Numbered from the stretch's first letter, positions 1-6,059 are shown. The stretch: 32,430 bases of DNA from Lachnospiraceae bacterium (GCA_017408025.1 JAFQVJ010000028.1:1-32430), one strand, 5' to 3'. Notes: generated from the sequence alone by a model not told the origin. Program-made: numbers and translations.

Positions 1-43
1 CCTTCTAAGCCGTGGGTCGGGGGTTCGAATCCCTTCGAGCACA
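1..43 (+). tRNA. tRNA-Arg (TCT), 3' part only
   Basis: The window opens inside a tRNA. An anticodon loop reading CTTCTAA (anticodon TCT, Arg) is followed by a T arm of five Gs, TTCGAAT and CCCTT, and then the 3' acceptor strand ending CGAGCAC plus discriminator A. The 5' acceptor and D arm lie outside the window. CCA is not encoded. It is the first visible member of a four-tRNA cluster. Confidence 0.85.
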
Positions 44-68
44 TTAGGGAGAAGTCCCGATGGCCTAT

Positions 69-143
69 GGTGGGTATAGCGCAGTTGGTTAGCGCGCCAG
101 ATTGTGGCTCTGGAGGCCCAGGGTTCGAATCCCTGTATCCACC
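69..143 (+). tRNA. tRNA-His (GTG)
   Basis: Full cloverleaf. The acceptor GTGGGTA pairs with TATCCAC, and there is an extra G at position -1 opposite C73, the hallmark of tRNA-His. The anticodon loop contains GTG. The T loop GGTTCGAATCC is canonical. CCA is not encoded. The gene lies about 25 bp after the tRNA-Arg and 13 bp before the tRNA-Gln, so the cluster is probably one transcript. Confidence 0.95.
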
Positions 144-156
144 CTTTATTTTTTTT

Positions 157-229
157 AGGGCTATCGCCAAGCGGTAAGGCACAGGACTTTGACTCCTGCA
201 TCCCGTTGGTTCGAATCCAACTAGCCCTG
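157..229 (+). tRNA. tRNA-Gln (TTG)
   Basis: Acceptor AGGGCTA pairs with TAGCCCT. The D arm GCCAAGCGGTAAGGC is typical of bacterial tRNA-Gln. The anticodon loop is CTTTGAC (TTG), and the T arm carries GGTTCGAATCC. The discriminator is G. CCA is not encoded. Confidence 0.95.
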
Positions 230-264
230 TTATATGGCAAAGAACCTGCGGAAACATTGATTAT

Positions 265-337
265 GGACCACTAGCTCAGTCGGTAGAGCACTTGACTTTT
301 AATCAAGTTGTCCCGGGTTCGATTCCCGGGTGGTTCA
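265..337 (+). tRNA. tRNA-Lys (TTT), attachment-site host gene
   Basis: Acceptor GGACCAC pairs with GTGGTTC (one G-T pair), discriminator A. Anticodon TTT is at 298-300, and the T arm CCGGG/CCCGG encloses TTCGATT. The 3' half from position 292 onward is duplicated exactly at 7382-7430, so this gene is the integration site of the neighbouring element. The copy here is complete: 5' half from the chromosome, 3' half restored by the element. Confidence 0.96.
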
Positions 338-340
338 CTA
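292..340. repeat. attL core (49-bp direct repeat, copy 1)
   Basis: Identical over 49 bp to 7382-7430. It starts in the tRNA-Lys anticodon stem and runs 3 bp past the discriminator base. Bases just outside differ (C versus T on the left, G versus A on the right), which fixes the repeat limits. This is the crossover region for the integrase encoded next to it. Confidence 0.93.
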
Positions 341-348
341 GTTGCAAT

Positions 349-376
349 ATAAGGCTTTTAAGCCTTATTTTTTTTT
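349..376 (+). terminator. Intrinsic terminator after tRNA-Lys, carried by the element
   Basis: AAGGCTT and AAGCCTT form a stem extended by two A-T pairs, followed by nine Ts on the + strand. It would end the tRNA transcript and keep it from running antisense into the integrase. Read on the - strand the hairpin is not followed by a T run, so leftward transcription from the integrase should be little affected. Confidence 0.8.
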
Positions 377-396
377 ACTTTAAAAAATCAAGTAGT

Positions 397-1305
397 CTAT
401 TTATATGAATACACTTGAAAAGCATTAAACATACATTTATCAAGCTGGTATATATCAAGTCCCAGCAACTCCATCTGCGTTGCTACGTGCACATATTGTT
501 TCGTCACATTATAATCTGAATGACCCATCAGCACTCGCAACAACTCAAAGTTGCCACCCCCCATTATATATGACGTGGCAAACGTATGTCTTAACAAGTG
601 AGCGTGTATCTTCTCGTCATACTTCTTTAAACGTCCAAATACTTGCTTAATTGCACTTTTTGTAATGCGTCCTGTCATTTTATCATTGAGCACTAAAGCG
701 TCCAGCTTATCACTTCTCAATGCCATATATGATACTATATGCTCATACGTTTTTTCCGGAAGAGGTATAAGCCTACTTTTGTTATTTTTTGTCTCTACAA
801 TTGCAAAATATCTTCTAGCAAAATCAATATGCGACACATTGAGAGCCACTACCTCTTGCAACCTTAAGCCACAATCTAGCATTAACGATACAATGAGTCT
901 GTTTCTTTCACTACAAGGACTTTTATCTATACCTTTTTCGATTATGTTAAAACGAGCATTATCAAGTGGAATAATGACATCTTCATCCGACTTAGGATAT
1001 TTAACGTGTACCGTTATATTAGCGTCGATATATTCTTCAAAGTATAGCCAACGAAGATACACTTTAATAGCTCGACTATACGTACGTACAGATGTGTTCT
1101 TTATTTTCTTTGAACGCAAAAAATAAACATAACCAACAAAATCATTCTTTGTTATATCCTTTACATCAAATTCCACACCACCTTTTAATCTGCTAATATA
1201 CCTTGAAAACAGATCTAGATTTATACTATAATACTCGACCGTTGCTGGAGCACAATAGGAGTTTACATAATCAAGAAACAATTTAACAGAATCATTATAT
1301 AACAT
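397..1305 (-). CDS. Tyrosine recombinase (phage integrase)
   Basis: 302 aa, XerC/D-like size. A SAM-like N-terminal core-binding domain (about 1-105) precedes the catalytic domain. Visible catalytic residues are R148 in CGLRLQE, K176 region in KNNKSRL, H236-x-x-R239 in HLLRHTF, H262 in MGHSDYN and the nucleophile Y271 in KQYVHV. It inserts and excises the element at the tRNA-Lys core, which lies 57 bp beyond its stop codon. ATG at 1303-1305 is preceded by GAGGTGG. It is the last gene of the leftward phage gene set, separated from the Zot-like gene by a branched inverted repeat. In the excised circle its transcript would point straight into rep. Function is confident; whether it uses an accessory excisionase is unknown, and none is seen. 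Confidence 0.96.
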   Translation of the reverse strand: MLYNDSVKLFLDYVNSYCAPATVEYYSINLDLFSRYISRLKGGVEFDVKDITKNDFVGYVYFLRSKKIKNTSVRTYSRAIKVYLRWLYFEEYIDANITVHVKYPKSDEDVIIPLDNARFNIIEKGIDKSPCSERNRLIVSLMLDCGLRLQEVVALNVSHIDFARRYFAIVETKNNKSRLIPLPEKTYEHIVSYMALRSDKLDALVLNDKMTGRITKSAIKQVFGRLKKYDEKIHAHLLRHTFATSYIMGGGNFELLRVLMGHSDYNVTKQYVHVATQMELLGLDIYQLDKCMFNAFQVYSYK

Positions 1306-1324
1306 AAAACCACCTCACATCATG

Positions 1325-1379
1325 CTAGAGTTGTGGTGTGCCCTTGCAAGTGTGCAAGGGGCAAACCCCACAACTCTAG
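1325..1379. repeat. Nested (branched) inverted repeat between zot-like gene and integrase
   Basis: The outer arms CTAGAGTTGTGG (1325-1336) and CCACAACTCTAG (1368-1379) pair over 12 bp with no mismatch. Inside is a second perfect 8-bp hairpin CCCTTGCA (1341-1348) and TGCAAGGG (1353-1360) with a 4-nt loop. There is no T run on either side, so it is not a normal intrinsic terminator. Possible roles are a packaging signal on the single-stranded genome, an mRNA processing or stabilising structure, or a partial block lowering integrase expression. Confidence 0.85.
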
Positions 1380-1380
1380 T

Positions 1381-2277
1381 TTACTTTTTCATAATCTTCT
1401 TGACCTTTCTTGACCTAGAACTAAGCCTATACAAGTCAGTTCCATTACCTGAGTTTTGTAGCTCTAAGACCTCTGAATCTGTAAGCAATTCTCCATTTTT
1501 CTGCTTACGTTTTATTTCTTCTACTATAGCGTATGTATCATAAGCATTATAATGCTTGTTTTCAACGAACCAACATGAAGTATCATGTTTAACAAGCTTT
1601 ATGTTTGTACAGTTCTCCAAATCCCACGCTGAACATCCGTAAAGTATCTGAAATCTCCATATCTTTCGACATTCATAAACGCGAGAAGTAATCTGTCGCA
1701 TAAGAGCGTCAACTTGAAGGTAGCGTGGAGACGTAAGAATCATGCCAAACTTCTCGTGTCTACATTGCATCATAGAGTTAAGCAGCGTACTTGATATGTT
1801 CGTTTTAAATTGTCTCGAATTAAATTGTGAGCCAGCCTCATCAATAAAAACTATAGCTACAGAGCTATCATTTAACCCCTTATGTGCATTGATTATATCT
1901 TCCGTCGATTCCAATTTGACATATGGTATAGATAAATTAACGTTAGATATAATTCTAATTTTTTGTGTTTCCCAACACTTTTTTTCAAAGTTATACACTT
2001 TTTTTCCATTGTAGTTTTTGTAAATTTTCAAAAGGTCTCTAACAGCACTTAGCGTTTTACCTGACCCAAATATTGCTTTATCACTTCCTACATACATTTT
2101 TAATGCGCCATAATGTTCCCCTGATTTACATTCATTCCAGCGTTTATACCTAACGTACTTATAACCGTCTATTATTCCATTTTTTATTGTTTTTAATGGA
2201 TGGAATAAACAACAGCGCACTACTGGCAAGAACACTATCAATAGAATCAAAACTATAAACATCATAATACCTATCAT
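1381..2277 (-). CDS. Zot/pI-like assembly ATPase
   Basis: 298 aa. In filamentous phages pI (Zot family) is the inner-membrane ATPase that drives coat protein assembly onto the extruding ssDNA. Here an N-terminal membrane segment (about 3-23) is followed by an ATPase domain with a P-loop GSGKT (71-75) and a Walker B motif IVFIDEAG (142-149). Gram-negative pI proteins usually place the membrane segment after the ATPase domain. In this protein it comes first, and the C-terminus is basic and soluble. AAAGGAG precedes ATG at 2277. The start overlaps the stop of the 41-aa gene by ATGA, suggesting translational coupling. It lies in the expected pI position after the pIII and pVI-like genes. The family call is good; details of topology are inferred. 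Confidence 0.88.
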   Translation of the reverse strand: MIGIMMFIVLILLIVFLPVVRCCLFHPLKTIKNGIIDGYKYVRYKRWNECKSGEHYGALKMYVGSDKAIFGSGKTLSAVRDLLKIYKNYNGKKVYNFEKKCWETQKIRIISNVNLSIPYVKLESTEDIINAHKGLNDSSVAIVFIDEAGSQFNSRQFKTNISSTLLNSMMQCRHEKFGMILTSPRYLQVDALMRQITSRVYECRKIWRFQILYGCSAWDLENCTNIKLVKHDTSCWFVENKHYNAYDTYAIVEEIKRKQKNGELLTDSEVLELQNSGNGTDLYRLSSRSRKVKKIMKK

Positions 2278-2399
2278 TTGTTACGCTCCTTTAACCACGA
2301 AAAAAATATTCCTAACAATTCAATTATTGAAAAAAATACAAAGAGTTCCATAATAGTAGTAGGAGTTAAATTCTCTGTATTTGATAATATGTTACCCAT
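2274..2399 (-). CDS. Small membrane protein, 41 aa (possible minor coat protein)
   Basis: The reading frame starts MGNILSNTENLTPTT and continues into one hydrophobic segment (about residues 16-35, ELFVFFSIIELLGIFFSW) ending in a short basic tail KERNK. ATG at 2399 is preceded by GGAG 8 bases upstream. The frame overlaps the end of the 114-aa gene by 8 bp and the Zot-like start by 4 bp (ATGA), a tight coupling that argues it is real. A polar N-terminus, one membrane segment and a basic C-terminus fit the very small virion-tip proteins (pVII/pIX class) of filamentous phages, although those usually lie upstream of the major coat gene. No homology is claimed. Confidence 0.72.
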   Translation of the reverse strand: MGNILSNTENLTPTTIMELFVFFSIIELLGIFFSWLKERNK

Positions 2400-2736
2400 T
2401 AAATGCTCCATCTGTATGCCCCTTTCTTAAGTTTCTTACAATGACCTTTCTTCCAGTATCTATTATTAAAAAGTAGAATATAGTCAACAGGAGATTATAA
2501 ATCTTAGTCATCATATAATTACTTTCCTGAGTCTGAGTGTAAAACCCAAAAACTGTGTGTTCTGCGTCCTCATTTACTACTACATCATCACTACTTGTTG
2601 TCTCTATATCTACTGTACTAACTTCCGTGTCTGTATCACTTGCATATACACACTCTGTATAAACACTTATAAGAACTATAACAACTACAACCATGATGAC
2701 TGCATATATAGTTAAATGCTTATCTAATCTATCCAT
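2392..2736 (-). CDS. Two-segment membrane protein in the pVI position
   Basis: 114 aa. An N-terminal hydrophobic segment (about 10-31), possibly a signal peptide cut after VYA, is followed by a strongly acidic Ser/Thr/Asp/Glu stretch (33-60). A second hydrophobic segment (about 79-93) and a basic tail with RKVIVRNLRK complete it. The ATG directly abuts the stop of the 53-aa gene and has GGAGGAG 10 bases upstream. M13 pVI is 112 aa and sits between III and I, as this one does, so a pVI-like minor coat role is plausible. The charge layout (acidic, hydrophobic, basic) also resembles a processed coat protein. No sequence match is claimed. Confidence 0.75.
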   Translation of the reverse strand: MDRLDKHLTIYAVIMVVVVIVLISVYTECVYASDTDTEVSTVDIETTSSDDVVVNEDAEHTVFGFYTQTQESNYMMTKIYNLLLTIFYFLIIDTGRKVIVRNLRKGHTDGAFNG

Positions 2737-2898
2737 CTATCGTTCTCCTCCGAATAGTTTATAAAGAGCCGACCCTACGAATCCAGCTACTATACTAAAT
2801 AAAAAAATCTGCCAAAAACTTATGCTAAAGCCATATACGTTAAATTCTATTGTTAAGAGTTTAATTACCGACTCTAATATATTTGCAAAATCTTTCAT
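2737..2898 (-). CDS. Small membrane protein, 53 aa (possible coat protein)
   Basis: The start chosen is MKDFANILES at 2898, because TAGGAGAG lies 4 bases upstream; a longer reading from 2973 has no ribosome site and runs deep into the pIII-like gene. The protein has an amphipathic N-terminus, a hydrophobic segment (about 25-46, including FWQIFLFSIVAGFVGSALY) and ends LFGGER. It begins 8 bp after the pIII-like stop and ends exactly where the 114-aa gene starts. Size and context suggest a virion or assembly protein. Exact role is not known. Confidence 0.75.
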   Translation of the reverse strand: MKDFANILESVIKLLTIEFNVYGFSISFWQIFLFSIVAGFVGSALYKLFGGER

Positions 2899-2906
2899 AC
2901 ACTCTC

Positions 2907-4280
2907 CTAAAATACTACCTTTACCAATGCTACAAGAACAAATAATGATATACCAGTTATAAACACTGCCCATATAGGAGACGGTATAAAACTAAAAACT
3001 TCACTTATTAAATCAATAACTCCACCGTTTCCAAGAAAGCCAAAACCATCTTCTATAAAACCCACTATGTCCGTACTCGCACGTTGTTCAAGACCGTCAT
3101 AATCGACACCATTATATTGGCTATCCTCAACTATCGAGCCACTGGGCTTAACTACTTTACCATCACTGTCTAAATCTACGTCACTTCCCTCTACCTCTAT
3201 GTGAGAAGATATAATCTCTCCTGTTGTTACATCATATTCAACTACAACCCAATTACTATAATGTCTCACTCCATCATCAGAATATCTATTTCTAAAATAG
3301 AACGTTGTCATGTCAATCTCATATTCTCCACCAAAAGAGGTTGGATAGTCATCTTCCATGTTTCCAAGTGCCTGAGCATATTTTTTCATATTGACATTCC
3401 AACATAATTTATATGTCTGTACCGTATCCTCAAGCATGTAATAATCGTCTACATACTGCCAATCATCCATGATAAAATACAGCGTAGCGTCTCTGTATCT
3501 AATATCAGAATATATATAGACCTCTGTAGTCCAATCCTTATAAGCTGGGTCAGTTTGCTCCCATTGAAAAGAATATTTTGGTATTTCGATTTTGTCGCTT
3601 AAATCTAGGGAACTTTTTATGCTATCACTTATCGACGTGTCACCAGCTATTTGCACTGCCTTAAGATTTTGAGGAATCTCTAAATCAAAGACTGCCGGGC
3701 TTATATCGTCATAATAATTCAACGCGTCCTTTATAGTCACTGCACCATCATTATTCAGATAAGCACTTGCAGTAGAAGAATCAATAAATATCGGGATGTT
3801 TGTTGCCACCGTTTTCTTTCTAGCAGAACTCTCCATATACATTGGACCATCCCATCCACTTAACATATAATTTACACCTACTATCTCTATAGATTCTACA
3901 AGACCGTCGCTATAAGTCTTAATTCCTTTTGAATTATACGAGCAATAGGTGCTATATTTACTTTCATATACACTCATATCACAAGTTTCAGTATCTATAA
4001 TATCGCCACTATTTTCATTATAAAACATAAGCTGCAACCTATAATCGGAACCTGTTTCATACCAATAAAAAGCGGGCACATAACCCTCTTTAAATGTAAA
4101 ACTAGCTCCTACATTCCATTCACTTGAATAAGTATCAAACTGACGAGTTGTTACATAGTGAATATAATATGTTTCATGTTTCTCATCCACTTCCGTATCC
4201 TCTGCATATACATTTAACACACCACCTATAGCTATCATAATTGCCAATGCGACCATTATCCATTTTCTTTTATTTTTCAT
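2907..4280 (-). CDS. pIII-like adsorption / minor coat protein
   Basis: 457 aa starting at MKNKRKW; AAAGGAG lies 9 bases upstream, whereas the longer reading from 4322 would start inside the terminator stem. Signal peptide 1-26 (cut after VYA), a large extracellular region rich in Tyr, Asp, Ser and Thr with few Cys, then a C-terminal membrane anchor (about 434-456, IWAVFITGISLFVLVALVKV). This is the topology of filamentous phage pIII, which binds the host receptor and closes the virion end. No glycine-rich linkers of the M13 type are present. It is the first gene after the central terminator, exactly the gIII position. The extracellular sequence is not recognisable to me, as expected for a fast-evolving host-range protein. 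Confidence 0.8.
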   Translation of the reverse strand: MKNKRKWIMVALAIMIAIGGVLNVYAEDTEVDEKHETYYIHYVTTRQFDTYSSEWNVGASFTFKEGYVPAFYWYETGSDYRLQLMFYNENSGDIIDTETCDMSVYESKYSTYCSYNSKGIKTYSDGLVESIEIVGVNYMLSGWDGPMYMESSARKKTVATNIPIFIDSSTASAYLNNDGAVTIKDALNYYDDISPAVFDLEIPQNLKAVQIAGDTSISDSIKSSLDLSDKIEIPKYSFQWEQTDPAYKDWTTEVYIYSDIRYRDATLYFIMDDWQYVDDYYMLEDTVQTYKLCWNVNMKKYAQALGNMEDDYPTSFGGEYEIDMTTFYFRNRYSDDGVRHYSNWVVVEYDVTTGEIISSHIEVEGSDVDLDSDGKVVKPSGSIVEDSQYNGVDYDGLEQRASTDIVGFIEDGFGFLGNGGVIDLISEVFSFIPSPIWAVFITGISLFVLVALVKVVF

Positions 4281-4301
4281 ATGTTTTTTCTCCTTTCTAA
4301 T

Positions 4302-4330
4302 AAAAAAAGGGAAGATATACATCTTCCCTT
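4302..4330 (-). terminator. Central intrinsic terminator between coat and pIII genes
   Basis: On the - strand AAGGGAAGAT, a 4-nt loop and ATCTTCCCTT are followed by a T run (As at 4302-4306 on the + strand). It is a perfect 10-bp stem. It lies 13 bp past the major coat stop and before the pIII-like ribosome site, the same place as the gVIII-gIII terminator of M13. It would let the upstream coat and ssDNA-binding genes be made in excess over the downstream ones. Confidence 0.88.
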
Positions 4331-4342
4331 GCCACCAACCAC

Positions 4343-4498
4343 CTACATTTTTCTAAACTTTCTAAATACCTTTACACCAAGAGGGATAACCACACCAGCC
4401 GTTAAACAAGCTGTTAAAAGTGGGTTAGACGTACATATATTTAACACTCCAGTGAAGATTGATGTGACAGTGGTTGTGCCTGTTTCTATCCATTCCAT
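4343..4498 (-). CDS. Major coat protein (pVIII-like), 51 aa
   Basis: Starts MEWIETGTTT, ends KVFRKFRKM. The N-terminus is slightly acidic (two Glu), the middle (about 12-42) is small and hydrophobic residues, and the last nine residues carry five basic ones. That is the classic pVIII arrangement: outside acidic surface, helix packing zone, DNA-facing basic end. No signal peptide is seen. ATG at 4498 has AAAGGAG 9 bases upstream. It lies between the putative ssDNA-binding gene and the central terminator, the gVIII position. Two Cys residues (22 and 31) are unusual for a major coat protein. Call rests on size, charge layout and position, not on homology. Confidence 0.78.
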   Translation of the reverse strand: MEWIETGTTTVTSIFTGVLNICTSNPLLTACLTAGVVIPLGVKVFRKFRKM

Positions 4499-4566
4499 AT
4501 ATATTTCTCCTTTCATAATACTTTAACAGTTGCTATATATAAAATACTTATGTACCTTATATCTTA

Positions 4567-4806
4567 TTAACCGACTACCTCGATTTTTTCGAGAAAAGCT
4601 CTATCCCAGTAAAGCTTGATTTCTTTACCAATCATCTTTTCTGTCAGATAATCAATCTGCCCAGTAGGGACAAATATATCCTCTGCAACCTGCCCAACAC
4701 ATCCATACTCTTTTTCACGCGTTGTCGCGTCTCTCAATACGGTTGCTATACACAATTCATTACCTTTTTTTGATGTGAATCTTTTAAAACCTACTAATTT
4801 AACCAT
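4567..4806 (-). CDS. Putative ssDNA-binding protein (pV-like)
   Basis: 79 aa, with alternating short beta-type stretches (VKLVGFKRF, LCIATVLRD, KEIKLYWDRA, LEKIEVV) and basic/aromatic residues, compatible with a single OB-fold such as the 87-aa M13 pV that coats new viral ssDNA before packaging. ATG at 4806 follows AAAGGAG. It sits directly before the major coat gene, where gV and its neighbours lie in M13. I see no diagnostic motif, so this is inferred from size, predicted fold and gene order. Other possibility: a small conserved phage protein of unknown role. Confidence 0.6.
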   Translation of the reverse strand: MVKLVGFKRFTSKKGNELCIATVLRDATTREKEYGCVGQVAEDIFVPTGQIDYLTEKMIGKEIKLYWDRAFLEKIEVVG

Positions 4807-4937
4807 TTGTTTTTTCTCCTTTTCTTTTTATTTAAGGTGGTCGTAGAAAGACTTTTTAGGACTTAGGCTCTGCTTTTTTAGAACACCTAGTTGGTCTAAT
4901 TAACATTGTCTTTTTTATGTGACCTAAACTACAACCC

Positions 4938-5147
4938 TTATCTACATCCGTCTAAATAAGCTTGCATTAAATTTACATCTGTTGCACGTTCTACCTCGAA
5001 TAAGCAATAGGCTGCATATCCCAACGTTTTAGCTGATTCGCTATCATATGCAATTACATTGTCTAAAAATTGTTTTGTCACTTTAATTCTCTCACGTAAA
5101 TACTTTACCTCAACTTCTAGTTCTAGTTCTCTTTTACTTTTACTCAT
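4938..5147 (-). CDS. Small coiled-coil protein, first gene of the phage operon
   Basis: 69 aa, beginning MSKSKRELELEVEVKYLRERIK, a charged amphipathic helix with coiled-coil spacing, then a moderately hydrophobic helix with AYAAYCLF-like composition and a short C-terminus. ATG at 5147 has AAGGTGG 6 bases upstream, and a small hairpin (ACGCA/TGCGT, 5159-5174) lies just ahead of that. It is the first open frame downstream of the leftward consensus promoter. No family is recognised. Such a product may dimerise and could be regulatory or help replication. The 131 bp between it and the ssDNA-binding gene contain no supported gene. Confidence 0.6.
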   Translation of the reverse strand: MSKSKRELELEVEVKYLRERIKVTKQFLDNVIAYDSESAKTLGYAAYCLFEVERATDVNLMQAYLDGCR

Positions 5148-5168
5148 TTGACCACCTTACGCATTTAC

Positions 5169-5197
5169 TTGCGTCCTTTCATAAGTTTTGTTATAAT
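5169..5197 (+). promoter_or_regulatory. Candidate rightward promoter for the repressor operon
   Basis: TTGCGT (5169-5174), 17-bp spacer, TATAAT (5192-5197) on the + strand. It points toward the ribbon-helix-helix gene at 5352 and would give a leader of about 150 nt that runs through both operator palindromes and antisense to the leftward promoter. The -35 is two bases off consensus. Confidence 0.5.
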
Positions 5198-5263
5198 ATA
5201 ATTGACTAAATACTTTTGAGGGTTTCCAATGTACCCACAACAACCGATTAAACACGTAAACAC

Positions 5264-5275
5264 GGTGTATACACC
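5264..5275. promoter_or_regulatory. Operator-like palindrome O2 (GGTGTATACACC)
   Basis: Perfect 12-bp palindrome. It lies just downstream of the predicted start point of the leftward phage promoter, 37 bp from a near-identical copy in that promoter's spacer. Probable site for the adjacent ribbon-helix-helix protein. Confidence 0.75.
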
Positions 5276-5289
5276 CTGAATACTCCTTT

Positions 5290-5318
5290 ATTATACATAA
5301 GGTGTATACACTTGTCAA
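5290..5318 (-). promoter_or_regulatory. Main leftward phage promoter with operator O1 in the spacer
   Basis: On the - strand TTGACA (5318-5313), 17-bp spacer, TATAAT (5295-5290): both boxes and spacing match the sigma-A consensus exactly. The spacer contains AGTGTATACACC (5301-5312), a one-mismatch copy of the palindrome at 5264-5275. A repressor on these two sites would block RNA polymerase directly. It should drive the small coiled-coil, ssDNA-binding and coat genes, with readthrough into pIII and beyond. Confidence 0.87.
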
Positions 5319-5351
5319 CACTTTTTTAAAAAAATTTAAGGGGATGATTAT

Positions 5352-5558
5352 ATGCCTAGTAATAAGCCTAAAATTGTGATTCGTACTACCGACGAATTAA
5401 TTGCTAAATTTGATATTATAGCTAAACAGGAAAACAGAAGTATGTCCAACTTAGGAGAAACAATAATCAAGCTATATATAGAAAACTATGAAAAGAATCA
5501 CGGAAACATCAACACTGTCAATATCGGCAGAGACAACAATGGTAGCATATCATTTTAG
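5352..5558 (+). CDS. Ribbon-helix-helix (Arc/CopG-type) protein, likely prophage repressor
   Basis: 68 aa. The N-terminal strand PKIVIRTTDELIAKFD followed by two helices (IIAKQENRSMSNLGETIIKLYIENYEK region) is the ribbon-helix-helix pattern of dimeric repressors that bind short palindromes by a beta ribbon. The final 17 residues (GNINTVNIGRDNNGSISF) are outside the fold and have no basic residues except one Arg. AAGGGG precedes ATG at 5352. It is divergent from the structural genes, and the two GGTGTATACAC sites lie directly upstream, in and beside the leftward promoter. I infer that it keeps the prophage silent and probably controls its own transcription. A role in copy-number control of rep is the main alternative. 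Confidence 0.82.
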   Translation: MPSNKPKIVIRTTDELIAKFDIIAKQENRSMSNLGETIIKLYIENYEKNHGNINTVNIGRDNNGSISF

Positions 5559-5572
5559 AAAGGATCAAGCCA

Positions 5573-5833
5573 ATGACCACTAGACAAATTTATGAGATTC
5601 AAGGATTTATAACAATAGTTATAGTGTTAATTGTGATTATAGTTATAGCCAGCATTTACGCTATACATAAAAGCATTGACAGACTAACAGAAGTGCAAGT
5701 ATCACAAAATGAAATCCTGGCTCAGCTTTTACGGGAGAAGAGATACGAGAATCAAATACTTGCGACAAAAGTTTCTAGAGAAAGTACGCATAGGACGGAC
5801 AACAATGGATTAAACATAAATAAATGTCCGTAG
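5573..5833 (+). CDS. Small membrane protein in the repressor operon
   Basis: 86 aa. One N-terminal membrane segment (about 11-30, mostly Ile and Val) is followed by a helical, coiled-coil-prone stretch (SIDRLTEVQVSQNEILAQLL) and a polar tail. AGAAAGGA precedes the ATG, 14 bp after the repressor stop, so the two are co-transcribed and end at the terminator at 5938. Being expressed with the lysogenic repressor, it could be a superinfection-exclusion or host-modifying protein; that is only inference. No family recognised. Confidence 0.65.
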   Translation: MTTRQIYEIQGFITIVIVLIVIIVIASIYAIHKSIDRLTEVQVSQNEILAQLLREKRYENQILATKVSRESTHRTDNNGLNINKCP

Positions 5834-5842
5834 TACACGGAA

Positions 5843-5935
5843 TTGCGACAATGCGACAAATGTGAAATTTATCTGTCGCACTAAAGTGCGTCCCGTGGTT
5901 GAGAGAAAAGCAAGCAAAATATGTTAATTGCGACA
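5843..5935. repeat. Iteron-like TGCGACA repeats
   Basis: TGCGACA occurs directly at 5844-5850, 5852-5858 and 5929-5935, and inverted (TGTCGCA) at 5874-5880. The first and last share a longer AATTGCGACA. The second and the inverted copy could also form a 7-bp stem. Such repeats are typical binding sites of replication initiators, though a regulator is possible. Confidence 0.6.
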
Positions 5936-5937
5936 GA

Positions 5938-5969
5938 AGTGGGGGGTAATACTATACCCCCACTTTTTT
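5938..5969 (+). terminator. Intrinsic terminator of the repressor operon
   Basis: AGTGGGGG (5938-5945) pairs with CCCCCACT (5957-5964), an 8-bp GC-rich stem, followed by a run of Ts on the + strand. It ends the transcript of the ribbon-helix-helix and small membrane protein genes 105 bp after the last stop. Confidence 0.88.
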
Positions 5970-6059
5970 ATACGCAAAATAGCCTAGTATATCCTACTAA
6001 GCTTAATTATTACAATACTATATTTAATTATGCGTGTACCATTCCTAATCCCCCTGTCA

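Noticed and set aside
1325-1379. Nested inverted repeat as an intrinsic terminator
   Set aside because: No T run follows the stem on either strand; kept as a repeat of unknown role.
4281-4322. Longer start for the pIII-like protein (MYIFPFF)
   Set aside because: It begins within the terminator stem and puts 14 residues ahead of a clean signal peptide; the ATG at 4280 has AAAGGAG.
4281-4526. 81-aa open frame on the + strand opposite the major coat gene
   Set aside because: It crosses the central terminator, lacks a ribosome site and is antisense to two better supported genes.
4856-4906. 16-aa open frame on the - strand between the ssDNA-binding and coiled-coil genes
   Set aside because: Very short, no clear ribosome site and no membrane segment as seen in tip proteins.
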